Assembly: GCA_947632525.1 (NCBI GenBank)
Contig: CANRPQ010000059.1
Location: 1-7,780, forward strand
Source: an uncultured Clostridia bacterium
GTDB lineage: Bacteria; Bacillota; Clostridia; TANB77; CAG-508
Length of the DNA stretch: 7,780 nt
Direction of reading: 5' to 3'
A program made the position numbers and the translations under genes. Below the pieces are notes generated by a model. It saw only the letters and a list, made by a program, of their open reading frames with translations, made no database searches and had not been told where the DNA came from. Shown here in pieces: positions 1 through 7,354 of the stretch. Numbering within the stretch: the first letter of the stretch is position 1; each line of letters opens with the position of its first letter.

Positions 1-42
1 GCATAAAATAAAAAGAAGAAATTTAATGAAAGGACAAAAAAT

Positions 43-396
43 ATGCAAATTTTATTAAATGGAATTTTATGGGTACTTGCCTTATATGGCCTATTTGAAT
101 TAGTCAAGACAATTATTTATACTTATACATATACGAATTTAAAAGCTGATGGCATATATGTAATTATTGCTGCAAAAAATCAAGAAAACAAAATAGAAGG
201 ATTTTTAAGGTCTTTTCTATTTAGATTATTATATGGAAAAGAGGAAAACATAAAAGATGTTATTGTTGTAGATTTAAACTCTACAGATGAAACAAAAGAA
301 ATTCTAAACAAATTAGGGCATGATTATAAAAGTATAAAAGTATCTAATTGGAGAGATTGTAAAGAAATATTAGATAGTATAGATGAAGTGAAATAA
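43..396 (+). CDS. Small membrane-anchored protein with a truncated glycosyltransferase-2-like domain
   Basis: This 117-residue protein starts with one hydrophobic segment (about residues 4-26), probably a membrane anchor with the rest in the cytoplasm. The remainder resembles the first part of a GT-A (family 2 glycosyltransferase) fold. A strand reading V-I-I-A-A-K-N-Q-E-N (40-49) is followed by a helix, then a strand I-V-V-D-L-N-S-T-D-E-T (74-84), which matches the usual VVDDGSTDxT nucleotide-sugar-binding segment except that the second Asp is Leu78. The protein ends near where a full enzyme (more than 220 residues) would just be starting its acceptor half, and no later DxD motif exists. It is therefore unlikely to be an active transferase. 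The reading frame is clean and a GAAAGGA ribosome binding site lies 8 bases upstream at 28-34, so it looks like a real small protein rather than debris. Its function is unknown. Confidence 0.8.
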   Translation: MQILLNGILWVLALYGLFELVKTIIYTYTYTNLKADGIYVIIAAKNQENKIEGFLRSFLFRLLYGKEENIKDVIVVDLNSTDETKEILNKLGHDYKSIKVSNWRDCKEILDSIDEVK

Positions 397-410
397 ATTA
401 TATAATCATC

Positions 411-439
411 TTGAAAAAAATAAAAAATAAGGATACAAT
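411..439 (+). promoter_or_regulatory. Probable sigma-A promoter of the recD2-comF operon
   Basis: TTGAAA (411-416) and TACAAT (434-439) are separated by 17 bases, each one mismatch from the vegetative consensus TTGACA/TATAAT. The expected transcription start is near 446, about 25 bases before the TTG start at 472. It is the only strong hexamer pair noticed in this gap, although AT-rich DNA gives chance matches. Confidence 0.55.
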
Positions 440-449
440 TAACGTTAAT
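438..449. repeat. 12-bp perfect palindrome overlapping the promoter
   Basis: ATTAACGTTAAT is a perfect 12-base palindrome. It overlaps the last two bases of the -10 box and covers the predicted transcription start, where a repressor site would be expected. The sequence contains one CpG and is otherwise A/T. No regulator can be named, and chance occurrence is possible in this composition. Confidence 0.3.
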
Positions 450-471
450 ATATTAAAAAAGAGGAATCATT

Positions 472-2496
472 TTGGAATTAATAGGAGAAATAAAAGAAGT
501 TATATATCGCAATGAACTAAATAGCTACATGATTGCAGTTTTAGAAACAGAGGAAGAAGAAACAACAATAGTTGGATACTTACCTTTTATTGATAAAGGA
601 GACACAATAAAAGTAATAGGAAATATTGTGGAACACCCTGAATATGGAATGCAATTTAAAGTAGAAACTTTTGAAAAAACCATGCCAGAGTCACTAGATG
701 CATTAGAAAGGTATTTATCAAGTGGTAAATTAAAGGGAATTGGACCTGCTACTGCACAAAAAATGATTAAGGAATTTGGAAAAGAAGTTGTACATATTCT
801 TAAATTTGAACCAGAAAAATTGGCTCGTATTAAAGGAATTACTAAGCAAAAAGCAATAGAAATTTCAGAAAGCTTTAATGAAAATTGGGAAATTTTTCGT
901 ATAGTAGAATATTTACAAAAATATGGTGTGGGCTTACAAAGCTCTGAAAAAATATATAAAAAATTAGGAAAAAATACAATTGACTTAATTGAAGAAAATC
1001 CTTATTTATTAATTGATTTAGCACCAAAAGTAGACTTTAAGCAAATTGACCAAATAGCGCTAAAACTAGGATTAGACCAAGAAAGTAATAAAAGGGTAAG
1101 AAGTGGCATTAAATATGCTTTAAAATTATCTAACAATAATGGACATTGCTGTGTATTATATGAAAATTTATTACAATTTACACATGAACTATTAGGTGTT
1201 TCTACAGAGCTAATAGAAGAAAATTTAATTAACTTAAAAGCTCTAAAAGAAGTTGTAATAGAAGAAAGACAAAATAATGAATGGGTATATCTAACTAACT
1301 ATGACCAAGCAGAAAAAAATGTAGCAGAAATATTGATTACATTAGATAATTATAAAAATGTAAAAGAAATTGACAATTTTGAAAAAAAGTTGAAAAGAAT
1401 CGAAAAAAACTCAGATATAGAATTATCAGAAAAACAATTAGAAGCAATAAGAGCAATCCAAACTCATAATGTATGCATTATTACGGGTGGACCTGGTACA
1501 GGAAAAACTACTATAATTAAAACTGTAATTGACTTATATAAGCAAGAGGAAAAAAAGGTTGTTCTTTGTGCTCCAACTGGACGAGCTGCAAAAAGAATGG
1601 CAGAAGCAACAGGAGAGGAATCTAAAACATTACATCGTTTATTAGAAATTGGAAAAACAGATAGTGACCAGATGCAAATGATGAATCCAAATATTGATGT
1701 AGCTCCAATTGATGCAGATGTAGTTATTGTAGATGAAATGTCTATGGTAGATATTTTCCTTATGAACTATCTAATGCAAGCCATTTATAAAGGAACTAAA
1801 TTAGTATTAGTAGGCGATGTTAACCAATTACCGTCTGTGGGGCCAGGAAATGTACTAAAAGATATAATATCATCAGAACGAATTACAGTAATTACCTTAA
1901 ACAAAATTTTTAGACAAGCTACAAAGAGCAAAATTATTAGAAATAGCCATAAAGTAAATGAAGGAGAAAACTTTTTAGCACAAGAACAACAACTTTCTGA
2001 AGAATTATTAGATGACTTTTTCTTTATAGCAGAAAAAAGCCAAGACAAAATTCTAGAAAATATAATTTCATTATGCAATGGCAGATTAAAAAATTATGGA
2101 AATTATGACTTTATTAATAATATTCAAGTAATAACTCCAACCAAAAAAGGAATTCTAGGTACAAAAGAACTAAATAAAAAATTACAAGAAACTATTAATC
2201 CAGCATCAGAAAATAAAAAAGAACGTAAATGGATTGACACTATTTTTAGAGAAGGCGACAGAATTATGCAAATTAAAAATAATTATGACATTTATTGGGA
2301 AAAACGTGAGCCAACTTTAGAAATGGGAAAGGGAGTATTTAACGGTGAGTATGGCACAATTTGTGCAGTAGATGAAAATGAAAAAAGAATTAAAATTAAA
2401 TTCGATGATGAAAAAATAGTATGGTATGCTTTTGAAGAATTAGAACAAATTGAACATAGTTATTGCATTACAGTACATAAAGCTCAACGGAAGTGA
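472..2496 (+). CDS. recD2: RecD2 (RecD-like) DNA helicase, cut short by a frameshift
   Basis: RecD2 is a superfamily 1B 5'-3' DNA helicase of Bacillota that acts without RecBC in replication-fork maintenance and repair. The start is TTG at 472, with GAGGAA five bases upstream at 461-466. Visible in order: an N-terminal OB-like region (about 1-70), tandem helix-hairpin-helix segments (about 82-140), Walker A G339-G-P-G-T-G-K-T346, Walker B V-D421-E422-M, motif III G448-D-V-N-Q-L-P-S455, the R481-Q482 of motif IV, and the start of motif V T-V-H-K-A-Q672. After Q672 the frame runs R-K-stop instead of the expected G-S-E-F. The product is 674 residues and lacks the rest of motif V and all of motif VI, including its arginine finger. 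The missing end is in the next frame (2489-2698); the joined protein would have 741 residues, typical of the family. If the extra base is real, the helicase should be inactive. Family assignment is very secure. Confidence 0.93.
   Translation: MELIGEIKEVIYRNELNSYMIAVLETEEEETTIVGYLPFIDKGDTIKVIGNIVEHPEYGMQFKVETFEKTMPESLDALERYLSSGKLKGIGPATAQKMIKEFGKEVVHILKFEPEKLARIKGITKQKAIEISESFNENWEIFRIVEYLQKYGVGLQSSEKIYKKLGKNTIDLIEENPYLLIDLAPKVDFKQIDQIALKLGLDQESNKRVRSGIKYALKLSNNNGHCCVLYENLLQFTHELLGVSTELIEENLINLKALKEVVIEERQNNEWVYLTNYDQAEKNVAEILITLDNYKNVKEIDNFEKKLKRIEKNSDIELSEKQLEAIRAIQTHNVCIITGGPGTGKTTIIKTVIDLYKQEEKKVVLCAPTGRAAKRMAEATGEESKTLHRLLEIGKTDSDQMQMMNPNIDVAPIDADVVIVDEMSMVDIFLMNYLMQAIYKGTKLVLVGDVNQLPSVGPGNVLKDIISSERITVITLNKIFRQATKSKIIRNSHKVNEGENFLAQEQQLSEELLDDFFFIAEKSQDKILENIISLCNGRLKNYGNYDFINNIQVITPTKKGILGTKELNKKLQETINPASENKKERKWIDTIFREGDRIMQIKNNYDIYWEKREPTLEMGKGVFNGEYGTICAVDENEKRIKIKFDDEKIVWYAFEELEQIEHSYCITVHKAQRK
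2488..2488 (+). other. Single extra base that breaks recD2
   Basis: The sequence reads GCT CAA C GGA AGT GAA around 2482-2497. Removing the C at 2488 gives A-Q-G-S-E-F, the near-invariant motif V of RecD helicases, and joins the two parts perfectly in frame. The site is not in a homopolymer, which makes a simple run-length sequencing slip less obvious. No recognised programmed slippery site or release-factor-type stall stop is present at the junction. Confidence 0.85.
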
Positions 2497-2698
2497 ATTT
2501 GATGTTGTAATTATGCCAATTATGCAAGCTCCACCAGTGTTATTAACTAGAACATTGTTATATACTGCAATGACAAGAGCTAAAAAAATGCTAATATTAA
2601 TAGGAAATCCTAATATTATAGAATTTATGATTCAAAATGCAGATAGCAAAAAAAGAAATACGGGTTTAGAATTCAAACTAAAAAATTTAGTAAATTAG
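2489..2698 (+). pseudogene. recD2: Out-of-frame C-terminal end of RecD2
   Basis: These 69 codons complete RecD2 in the +1 frame: the G-S-E-F-D-V-V part of motif V, then motif VI L-Y-T-A-M-T-R-A-K (Arg at residue 702 of the restored protein), ending at TAG. The frame can be extended upstream to an ATG at 2450, but that codon has no proper ribosome binding site and the intervening residues are the shifted reading of the helicase, so an independent start is unlikely. The fragment has no function by itself. It is not decayed, because there is no other stop or shift, so the break is recent, an assembly error, or bypassed by some recoding event. Confidence 0.85.
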
Positions 2699-2725
2699 GG
2701 GGCAATATTTTAGGAGGTTTAATTT

Positions 2726-3406
2726 ATGAACTTTTTAGATAATGCTCTCAATTTAATTTTTCCACCAGTTTGTGGAATATGTGGTAAAATAGGAAAAAAA
2801 TATTTATGCGATAAATGTAAAATGAACTTAACAAATTCAGATATTTATTTAAATCAATTACAAGATTACTCTAATGATAAATCTAATTTTATAGATGAAC
2901 ACTTTTATTTATTTTCATATACAGGTATAATTAGAGAAAAAATATTACAATATAAATTTGAAGATAAAACTTATTTGTCAAATACAATTTCTGAATTTTT
3001 TATGAATAATGAAAAATTATATAGATTTTTTAAAAAATATGATATAATGGAACCGATACCAATATCAATAGCTAGAAAAAAAGAAAGAGGATACAACCAA
3101 AGTGAGTTGATAGCTAGAAAAATCAAAAAATTAGGTATTATTAACTTAGAAAAGCAAATCTTAGTAAAAGAAACAGACAATAGACCTCAAAATGGTTTAA
3201 ATAGAAAAGACAGATCACAAAATGTAAAAAATGTATATAAAGTACAAAATGAGCAAAAAATAAAAGATAAAAGAATTTTACTTTTAGATGATGTTTATAC
3301 AACTGGAGCTACAGCAAATGAATGTGCAAAAATATTAAAACAAGCAGGAGCTAAGAAAGTTGGAATTTTAACAATTGCAAAGGACTTTAAAAAAATTAAC
3401 ATTTAA
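2726..3406 (+). CDS. comF: ComF-family phosphoribosyltransferase-like protein
   Basis: This 226-residue protein is a typical ComFC/GntX family member. It begins with a four-cysteine zinc ribbon (C16-x2-C19 and C28-x2-C31). The family signature R-G-Y-N-Q is at 121-125, followed by a basic N-R-P-Q...R-S-Q-N-V segment (152-170). The phosphoribosyl-pyrophosphate loop L-L-L-D188-D189-V-Y-T-T-G-A-T196 is intact. ComFC is needed for DNA uptake during competence in Bacillus and other bacteria and is thought to work with the ComFA translocase and DprA; its chemical reaction is unresolved. Many Clostridia keep comF without known transformability, so a competence role here is inference. The ATG has AGGAGG eight bases upstream (2712-2717), and only 27 bases separate it from the end of recD2, consistent with co-transcription and a shared role in DNA metabolism. 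Confidence 0.92.
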   Translation: MNFLDNALNLIFPPVCGICGKIGKKYLCDKCKMNLTNSDIYLNQLQDYSNDKSNFIDEHFYLFSYTGIIREKILQYKFEDKTYLSNTISEFFMNNEKLYRFFKKYDIMEPIPISIARKKERGYNQSELIARKIKKLGIINLEKQILVKETDNRPQNGLNRKDRSQNVKNVYKVQNEQKIKDKRILLLDDVYTTGATANECAKILKQAGAKKVGILTIAKDFKKINI

Positions 3407-3459
3407 AAAGAAATACATAATGTAAAAACTTAAAAATCAAAAGAGAAAGGAATTAAAAC

Positions 3460-5484
3460 ATGGAAGATTTAGTAGAAAGCATATTAGACTATATAAGAGC
3501 AGATTATACAGACTATGCCATTATGATTAATGGAGAATGGGGAAGCGGAAAAACTTATTTTTGGAACCACAAAATCAAGCCTAAAATAGAATCTATGCAA
3601 GTAAATGGAAGACGATTAACAGCAGTTTATATGTCTTTATATGGAATTTCTAATCTAGAAGAGATAAGCAAAAAAATATTTATTGAAACTACACAATTAA
3701 TGGATAAAAACCTAAAAAAATATATGGATGCAAGTGGAGTTACTAATATTCCAGAATATGCCAAAACTGGACTAGACATGGCTAATTTCTTTGGTGTTAC
3801 ACAAAATGGAGATAGACTAGATTACGGACAATTCTTTTCTACAGATGATAAAGTATTATGCTTTGATGACTTAGAAAGAGCAAACGTAGATGTTATCGAT
3901 ATTTTAGGATATATTAATAACTTTGTAGAGCATGACCACATTAAAACAATTATTATATGTAATGAAAAAGAATTATCTACCAAATTAAAAAATAGTAATT
4001 TAGAGATGAAAACATTTATTGCTACTTATTTGTTAGATAAAGAAAATAAATTAACAATGAAAACAGATAAACCAATGGTAGAAAGAATTCGTGATACCAT
4101 TGAATATGTTTTTGATAAAGCAAATGATTATGAAAGAATTAAAGAAAAGCTAATAGGTGAAACTTTTGAGTATGCACCAGAATTCAACTATATTATAAAT
4201 GGACTTTTAATGCGCTATGAAAATTACCCAGATTTAATTCGTTTTTTACGCGAAAATACAAATCTAATTACATCTACTTTTAATAAAAGTGGAACTAGAA
4301 ACTTACGTATTTTAAAACACGCATTAAATGACTTTAAAAAAGTATTTGATATGGTAACAAAATCATATCCTAATACAAATAATCGTGTATTACAAACCAT
4401 GTTAATTTTCACAATAGCCATATCTTTTGAAATAAAAGCAGGAAAAATCACAAAAGATAAATTTATTAATATTAATAGTAATGAAGAATATAAATCAATT
4501 TTAGTATCTTCAAGAGTATTTATGGATAATAGGCAATTCTATATTAAAGAATTTGATAATAATTATTATTATAACTTTAAAGCAGAATATCGTTTCTTTA
4601 AATTTATTGAAATATATGTACGTACTCGTATTTTCGACATGAAAGTATTTAAAGAAAATATGGAAGTCATAAGGAATACAATTGATACAAGTCAATTACC
4701 AGGATATAAAAGACTTCTTACTGAAGAATACTGGAAAATACCTGATGACCAATTTGACGGAGTAATTGATGAAACTTTAGAAGATGTTAAAAATGGTAGA
4801 ATTGAATTAATTCAAATTGTAAAATTATTTGCATATTTTACATACTTTATTAAGAAAGACTTAATTAGGTATGATATGAGAACTATAAAAAGTGTGTTTT
4901 TTAATGGTATGAATATTGCATCATTAACATCAAGCTATTGTGATAATGTAGAAGAAGAACTTTCACAAGTAGCAATTGAGGATGATATAGCAATTGAAAT
5001 GGAAGAAGTGCTAAAGCACTTTAATGAGATAAATGCTAAATTAAAAGATAAAATGTATCAGGAAAAAGCAGAGGATATATTTAAATGCATTCCTATGAAA
5101 ATGGAATTATTCTATGATAAATTTGATAAAGAATGCATGAATGTTCCTATATTTAAATATTATGATCCATTCCAAATGTTCCAAAGAATTTCGTGTGCAA
5201 GTAATGAAGATATAGTAAGTATAAAAGAAAAATTAGCAGATAGGGCAAAAAGATTTCCTAAAGAAATTGAACCTGAAATAAGAAATATTCATAAACTAAA
5301 ACAAATAATGGATGATTATATTGACGGAAAATTACCAAGTATAAAAATCGTATTATTAGAAGACTTTTCTAATGAGTTAGGAAATATTTTATCTAAATAC
5401 GAAATAAAAAACAAAGTAGAAAAAAACAATACAGAAAATTTTGAACAAGAGATAACAGTAACTGAAGAAAGCGAAGAAGAATAA
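3460..5484 (+). CDS. KAP/YobI-like P-loop NTPase of unknown role (possible phage defence)
   Basis: This is a 674-residue soluble P-loop NTPase. Walker A is G25-E-W-G-S-G-K-T32. A family-typical strand V-Y-M-S-L-Y-G is at 56-62. Walker B is V-L-C-F-D136-D137-L-E-R140, followed by the I-N-N-F-V-E-H helix. A sensor-1-like I-I-C-N168-E169 and a sensor-2/lid-like G278-T-R-N-L-R283 complete the ATPase module (about 1-300). KAP NTPases, named after Kidins220/ARMS and the phage-exclusion protein PifA, have this order and usually a D-D-[IL]-D-R Walker B; here it is D-D-L-E-R. Unlike many KAP proteins, it has no transmembrane insertion. The remaining 370 residues are probably helical, with no domain I recognise, and end in an acidic tail (last five S-E-E-E after T-E-E). 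The ATG has AGAAAGG nine bases upstream. The gene sits between comF and a lipid-related membrane protein gene, 53 and 19 bases away. A defence or stress role is inference from family resemblance only. Confidence 0.8.
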   Translation: MEDLVESILDYIRADYTDYAIMINGEWGSGKTYFWNHKIKPKIESMQVNGRRLTAVYMSLYGISNLEEISKKIFIETTQLMDKNLKKYMDASGVTNIPEYAKTGLDMANFFGVTQNGDRLDYGQFFSTDDKVLCFDDLERANVDVIDILGYINNFVEHDHIKTIIICNEKELSTKLKNSNLEMKTFIATYLLDKENKLTMKTDKPMVERIRDTIEYVFDKANDYERIKEKLIGETFEYAPEFNYIINGLLMRYENYPDLIRFLRENTNLITSTFNKSGTRNLRILKHALNDFKKVFDMVTKSYPNTNNRVLQTMLIFTIAISFEIKAGKITKDKFININSNEEYKSILVSSRVFMDNRQFYIKEFDNNYYYNFKAEYRFFKFIEIYVRTRIFDMKVFKENMEVIRNTIDTSQLPGYKRLLTEEYWKIPDDQFDGVIDETLEDVKNGRIELIQIVKLFAYFTYFIKKDLIRYDMRTIKSVFFNGMNIASLTSSYCDNVEEELSQVAIEDDIAIEMEEVLKHFNEINAKLKDKMYQEKAEDIFKCIPMKMELFYDKFDKECMNVPIFKYYDPFQMFQRISCASNEDIVSIKEKLADRAKRFPKEIEPEIRNIHKLKQIMDDYIDGKLPSIKIVLLEDFSNELGNILSKYEIKNKVEKNNTENFEQEITVTEESEEE

Positions 5485-5503
5485 TTTATAAAGGTAAATA
5501 AAA

Positions 5504-6523
5504 ATGAAGAAAAAAGGAAAATTAATTAGAAATTTTATATTTTTTATATTATTAATAATTATTACATTTTGGATTTTATTTAAAGATGAAAGTGTCACTA
5601 TGATTGGTGAAATATTAGGTGCGATAAAGATACAATATTTATTAATAGGAATTGTTTGCATGATTTTATATCTTGCTTGTGAAGCTATTAACATAGGTAG
5701 AACTTTAAAAGCATTTAATGAAAAATCATCTTTTATAAAAAATTTTAAATATGCTATTATTGGATTTTTCTTTAGCTCTATAACACCAGCAGCAAGTGGG
5801 GGTCAACCAATGCAAATTTATTACATGCATAAGGATAAAATATCTGTATCAAACTCAACACTTGCACTATTAATAAATTTAAGTAGTATGCAAATAATTA
5901 CTATTAGCTTTGCTTTTATTAGCCTATATTTTAATCATCAATATTTAACTCATGTATTAGTAATATGCTTTATCATTGGTATATGCTTAAATTTAAGTGC
6001 ACTTGCACTTTTAATCATTGGAATTTTTTCAAAAAGAATGTCAAAAGGCTTGGTACATATTACTATAAAAATCATGAGATTCTTTAAAATAAAAAATATA
6101 GAAGAAAAGGCACAAAAAATAGAAAATGAATTACTAAAATACCAAGAAAGTGCAGTATATATAAAATCTCATAAAGCGTTAATTATAAAAGTAATAACAA
6201 CTACAGCAATACAGTTTATATTTTATTATAGTATTTCATACTGGACATACAGAGCATTAGGATTAAATGAAAGTAATATTTTCCAAATAATCACATTACA
6301 ATCTATTTTATATGCAACAGTCTCAGGAATTCCTTCACCAGGTGCTGTAGGTGTAACAGAAGGAGCTTATACGGAATTATTTAGAGTGGTTTATCCTCAA
6401 GCAATGATAAGTAGTGCAGTACTATTAAATAGAATAACAAACTTTTATTTATTTGTATTAATCAGCGGAATAATAGTTATAATAAATCAATTTAAAACAA
6501 AAGATTTAGATGAAATAGTTTAA
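5504..6523 (+). CDS. YbhN/AglD-type flippase-like membrane protein (LPG synthase TM family)
   Basis: This 339-residue polytopic membrane protein has about eight hydrophobic segments, near residues 11-26, 45-65, 80-100, 118-142, 148-175, 224-248, 262-285 and 303-328. It belongs to the lysylphosphatidylglycerol synthase transmembrane family (UPF0104, YbhN/AglD), related to the flippase half of MprF. Two family signatures are clear: I93-T-P-A-A-S-G-G-Q-P-M-Q104 and G275-I-P-S-P-G-A-V-G-V-T-E-G287. There is no catalytic aminoacyl-transferase domain, so it should not make lysyl-PG itself. Movement or retention of lipid-linked molecules in the membrane is the likely but unproven role. Its ATG lies 19 bases after the P-loop NTPase gene with a weak AAGGT site (5491-5495) and no room for a strong promoter, so it is probably co-transcribed. 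No terminator-like hairpin follows it directly. Confidence 0.87.
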   Translation: MKKKGKLIRNFIFFILLIIITFWILFKDESVTMIGEILGAIKIQYLLIGIVCMILYLACEAINIGRTLKAFNEKSSFIKNFKYAIIGFFFSSITPAASGGQPMQIYYMHKDKISVSNSTLALLINLSSMQIITISFAFISLYFNHQYLTHVLVICFIIGICLNLSALALLIIGIFSKRMSKGLVHITIKIMRFFKIKNIEEKAQKIENELLKYQESAVYIKSHKALIIKVITTTAIQFIFYYSISYWTYRALGLNESNIFQIITLQSILYATVSGIPSPGAVGVTEGAYTELFRVVYPQAMISSAVLLNRITNFYLFVLISGIIVIINQFKTKDLDEIV

Positions 6524-6595
6524 TAAAAAATGTATAAAAATTTCCTTTTAAAGCAATAATAAGAATAGTTTTTAGAAATTAATTTTTATTTTGTA

Positions 6596-6612
6596 TAGGG
6601 TTAAAAACCCTA
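6596..6612. repeat. Inverted repeat just before the spoVT ribosome binding site
   Basis: TAGGGTT (6596-6602) and AACCCTA (6606-6612) are perfect 7-bp arms around a 3-base AAA centre, ending eight bases before the AGGAGG of spoVT. Three consecutive G:C pairs stand out in DNA that is almost all A/T. It could be an operator, for example for autoregulation by the AbrB-like SpoVT, or a small mRNA hairpin near the ribosome binding site. No run of T follows, so it is not a standard terminator. Confidence 0.45.
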
Positions 6613-6633
6613 AATTTAAAAGGAGGTAATATT

Positions 6634-7188
6634 TTGAAAGCAACAGGTGTAGTTAGAAGAATAGATGATTTAGGAAGAGTAGTTATTCCAAAAGAAATTA
6701 GAAAAACATTACGTATAAAAGAGGGAGACCCACTTGAAATTTTTACTGATAAAGAAGGAGAAGTAATTTTAAAAAAATATTCTCCAATAGGTGAATTAAC
6801 AGAATTTGCAACAGAATATGCAGAAACATTAGCAAAAACAACTGGTCATATTGCTTGCATTACAGACAAGGATACAGTTATTGCTATTTCAGGAGGGGCT
6901 AAAAAAGAATTTTTAGAGCAAGATATTAGTGAAGAGCTTGAAAGAATTATTGATGACAAAGAAAAATATACTAGTAAAGAAAATAACGATTTAGCAGTTC
7001 CAATTACTAAAAATGATAATAAAGAAAGAAGATATCATTCTCAAATAGTATATCCAATTATTTCAGATGGAGATGCAATAGGTAGTGTTATTTTATTATC
7101 TAAAGATAGTAATACTAAAATGTCAGAAGTAGAACAAAAAGTTGCTCAATCTGCAGCAAGCTTCTTAGGAAGTCAAATGGAAATTTAA
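6634..7188 (+). CDS. spoVT: SpoVT, AbrB-family regulator of late spore development
   Basis: SpoVT is a DNA-binding protein made in the forespore that adjusts sigma-G-dependent genes during spore maturation. The 184-residue protein compares with 178 in Bacillus subtilis. Residues 1-53 form the swapped-hairpin AbrB domain, with the signature G-V-V-R-R-I-D-D-L-G-R-V-V-I-P-K-E-I-R near the N-terminus. A GAF-like domain follows from about 56 (T-G-H-I-A-C-I-T-D to the end), as in SpoVT. The start is TTG at 6634, chosen because AGGAGGT lies six bases upstream (6621-6627) and the domain begins at once. The gene is 110 bases from the previous one. I could not find a convincing sigma-G promoter (a GAATA at 6563-6567 has no matching -10), so its control is open. 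Its presence supports a spore-forming host. Confidence 0.95.
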   Translation: MKATGVVRRIDDLGRVVIPKEIRKTLRIKEGDPLEIFTDKEGEVILKKYSPIGELTEFATEYAETLAKTTGHIACITDKDTVIAISGGAKKEFLEQDISEELERIIDDKEKYTSKENNDLAVPITKNDNKERRYHSQIVYPIISDGDAIGSVILLSKDSNTKMSEVEQKVAQSAASFLGSQMEI

Positions 7189-7223
7189 TAATTATATGTA
7201 GTAAAGAACATTAAAAATAAATT

Positions 7224-7261
7224 ATTACAAAAACATTACAATATCGTAACAAAAATGTAAT
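7224..7261. promoter_or_regulatory. Symmetric four-half-site element upstream of the repeat-protein promoter
   Basis: The stretch reads ATTACA-N6-TTAC-N6-GTAA-N6-TGTAAT, a dyad with all spacers equal. The TTAC/GTAA half-sites begin at 7225, 7236, 7246 and 7257, 11, 10 and 11 bases apart, so all four fall on one face of the helix. A-tracts lie between them. The centre is about 40 bases upstream of the -35 box, a position fitting an activator or a curved UP-like element. The core is also three 11-base imperfect tandem units. The AT-rich setting means chance cannot be excluded. Confidence 0.4.
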
Positions 7262-7281
7262 ACAAAAAAAGCTGAAAATGC

Positions 7282-7310
7282 TTGATTATTTAATTTTGTT
7301 ATAGTATAAA
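7282..7310 (+). promoter_or_regulatory. Sigma-A-type promoter of the triple-repeat small protein
   Basis: TTGATT (7282-7287) and TATAAA (7305-7310) are 17 bases apart, with transcription expected from near 7317 and a leader of roughly 38 bases before the ATG. This gap follows spoVT, so the small protein gene probably has its own transcript. Confidence 0.6.
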
Positions 7311-7354
7311 TATAGCAGAAGTATATTAAGTAACTCACAAAGGAGGAAAAATAA

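Noticed and set aside
1..42. Tail of an upstream gene ending at TAA (4-6)
   Set aside because: Only one codon would be visible, so neither frame nor product can be judged.
1785..2078. Minus-strand open frame of 97 codons inside recD2
   Set aside because: It lies antisense to conserved helicase motifs III and IV; its Ser/Phe/Leu-rich sequence is what the complement of this AT-rich gene gives, and no ribosome binding site supports it.
2450..2488. Independent start at ATG 2450 for the recD2 C-terminal fragment
   Set aside because: There is no proper ribosome binding site, and the first 13 codons are simply the helicase motif read out of frame.
2971..3180. Minus-strand open frame inside comF
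   Set aside because: It is antisense to the ComF core motifs, with hydrophobic composition typical of a reverse reading of Lys/Ile-rich coding DNA.
4224..4695. Two minus-strand open frames inside the P-loop NTPase gene
   Set aside because: The plus-strand protein is continuous here and carries the lid motif; the reverse frames have no recognisable protein features.
5389..5694. Minus-strand, very Phe/Ile-rich open frame across the NTPase/flippase gene junction
   Set aside because: It overlaps the ends of two well supported plus-strand genes; the hydrophobic look comes from reading A-rich DNA backwards.
6540..6597. Sigma-G promoter for spoVT
   Set aside because: GAATA at 6563-6567 resembles a -35 element, but no CATA-type -10 lies at the required distance.
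7235..7261. Inverted repeat ATTACA/TGTAAT as a spoVT terminator
   Set aside because: Its arms are six A/T-rich bases around a 15-base loop with no T run on the plus strand, too weak for intrinsic termination; it fits better as part of a symmetric regulatory element.
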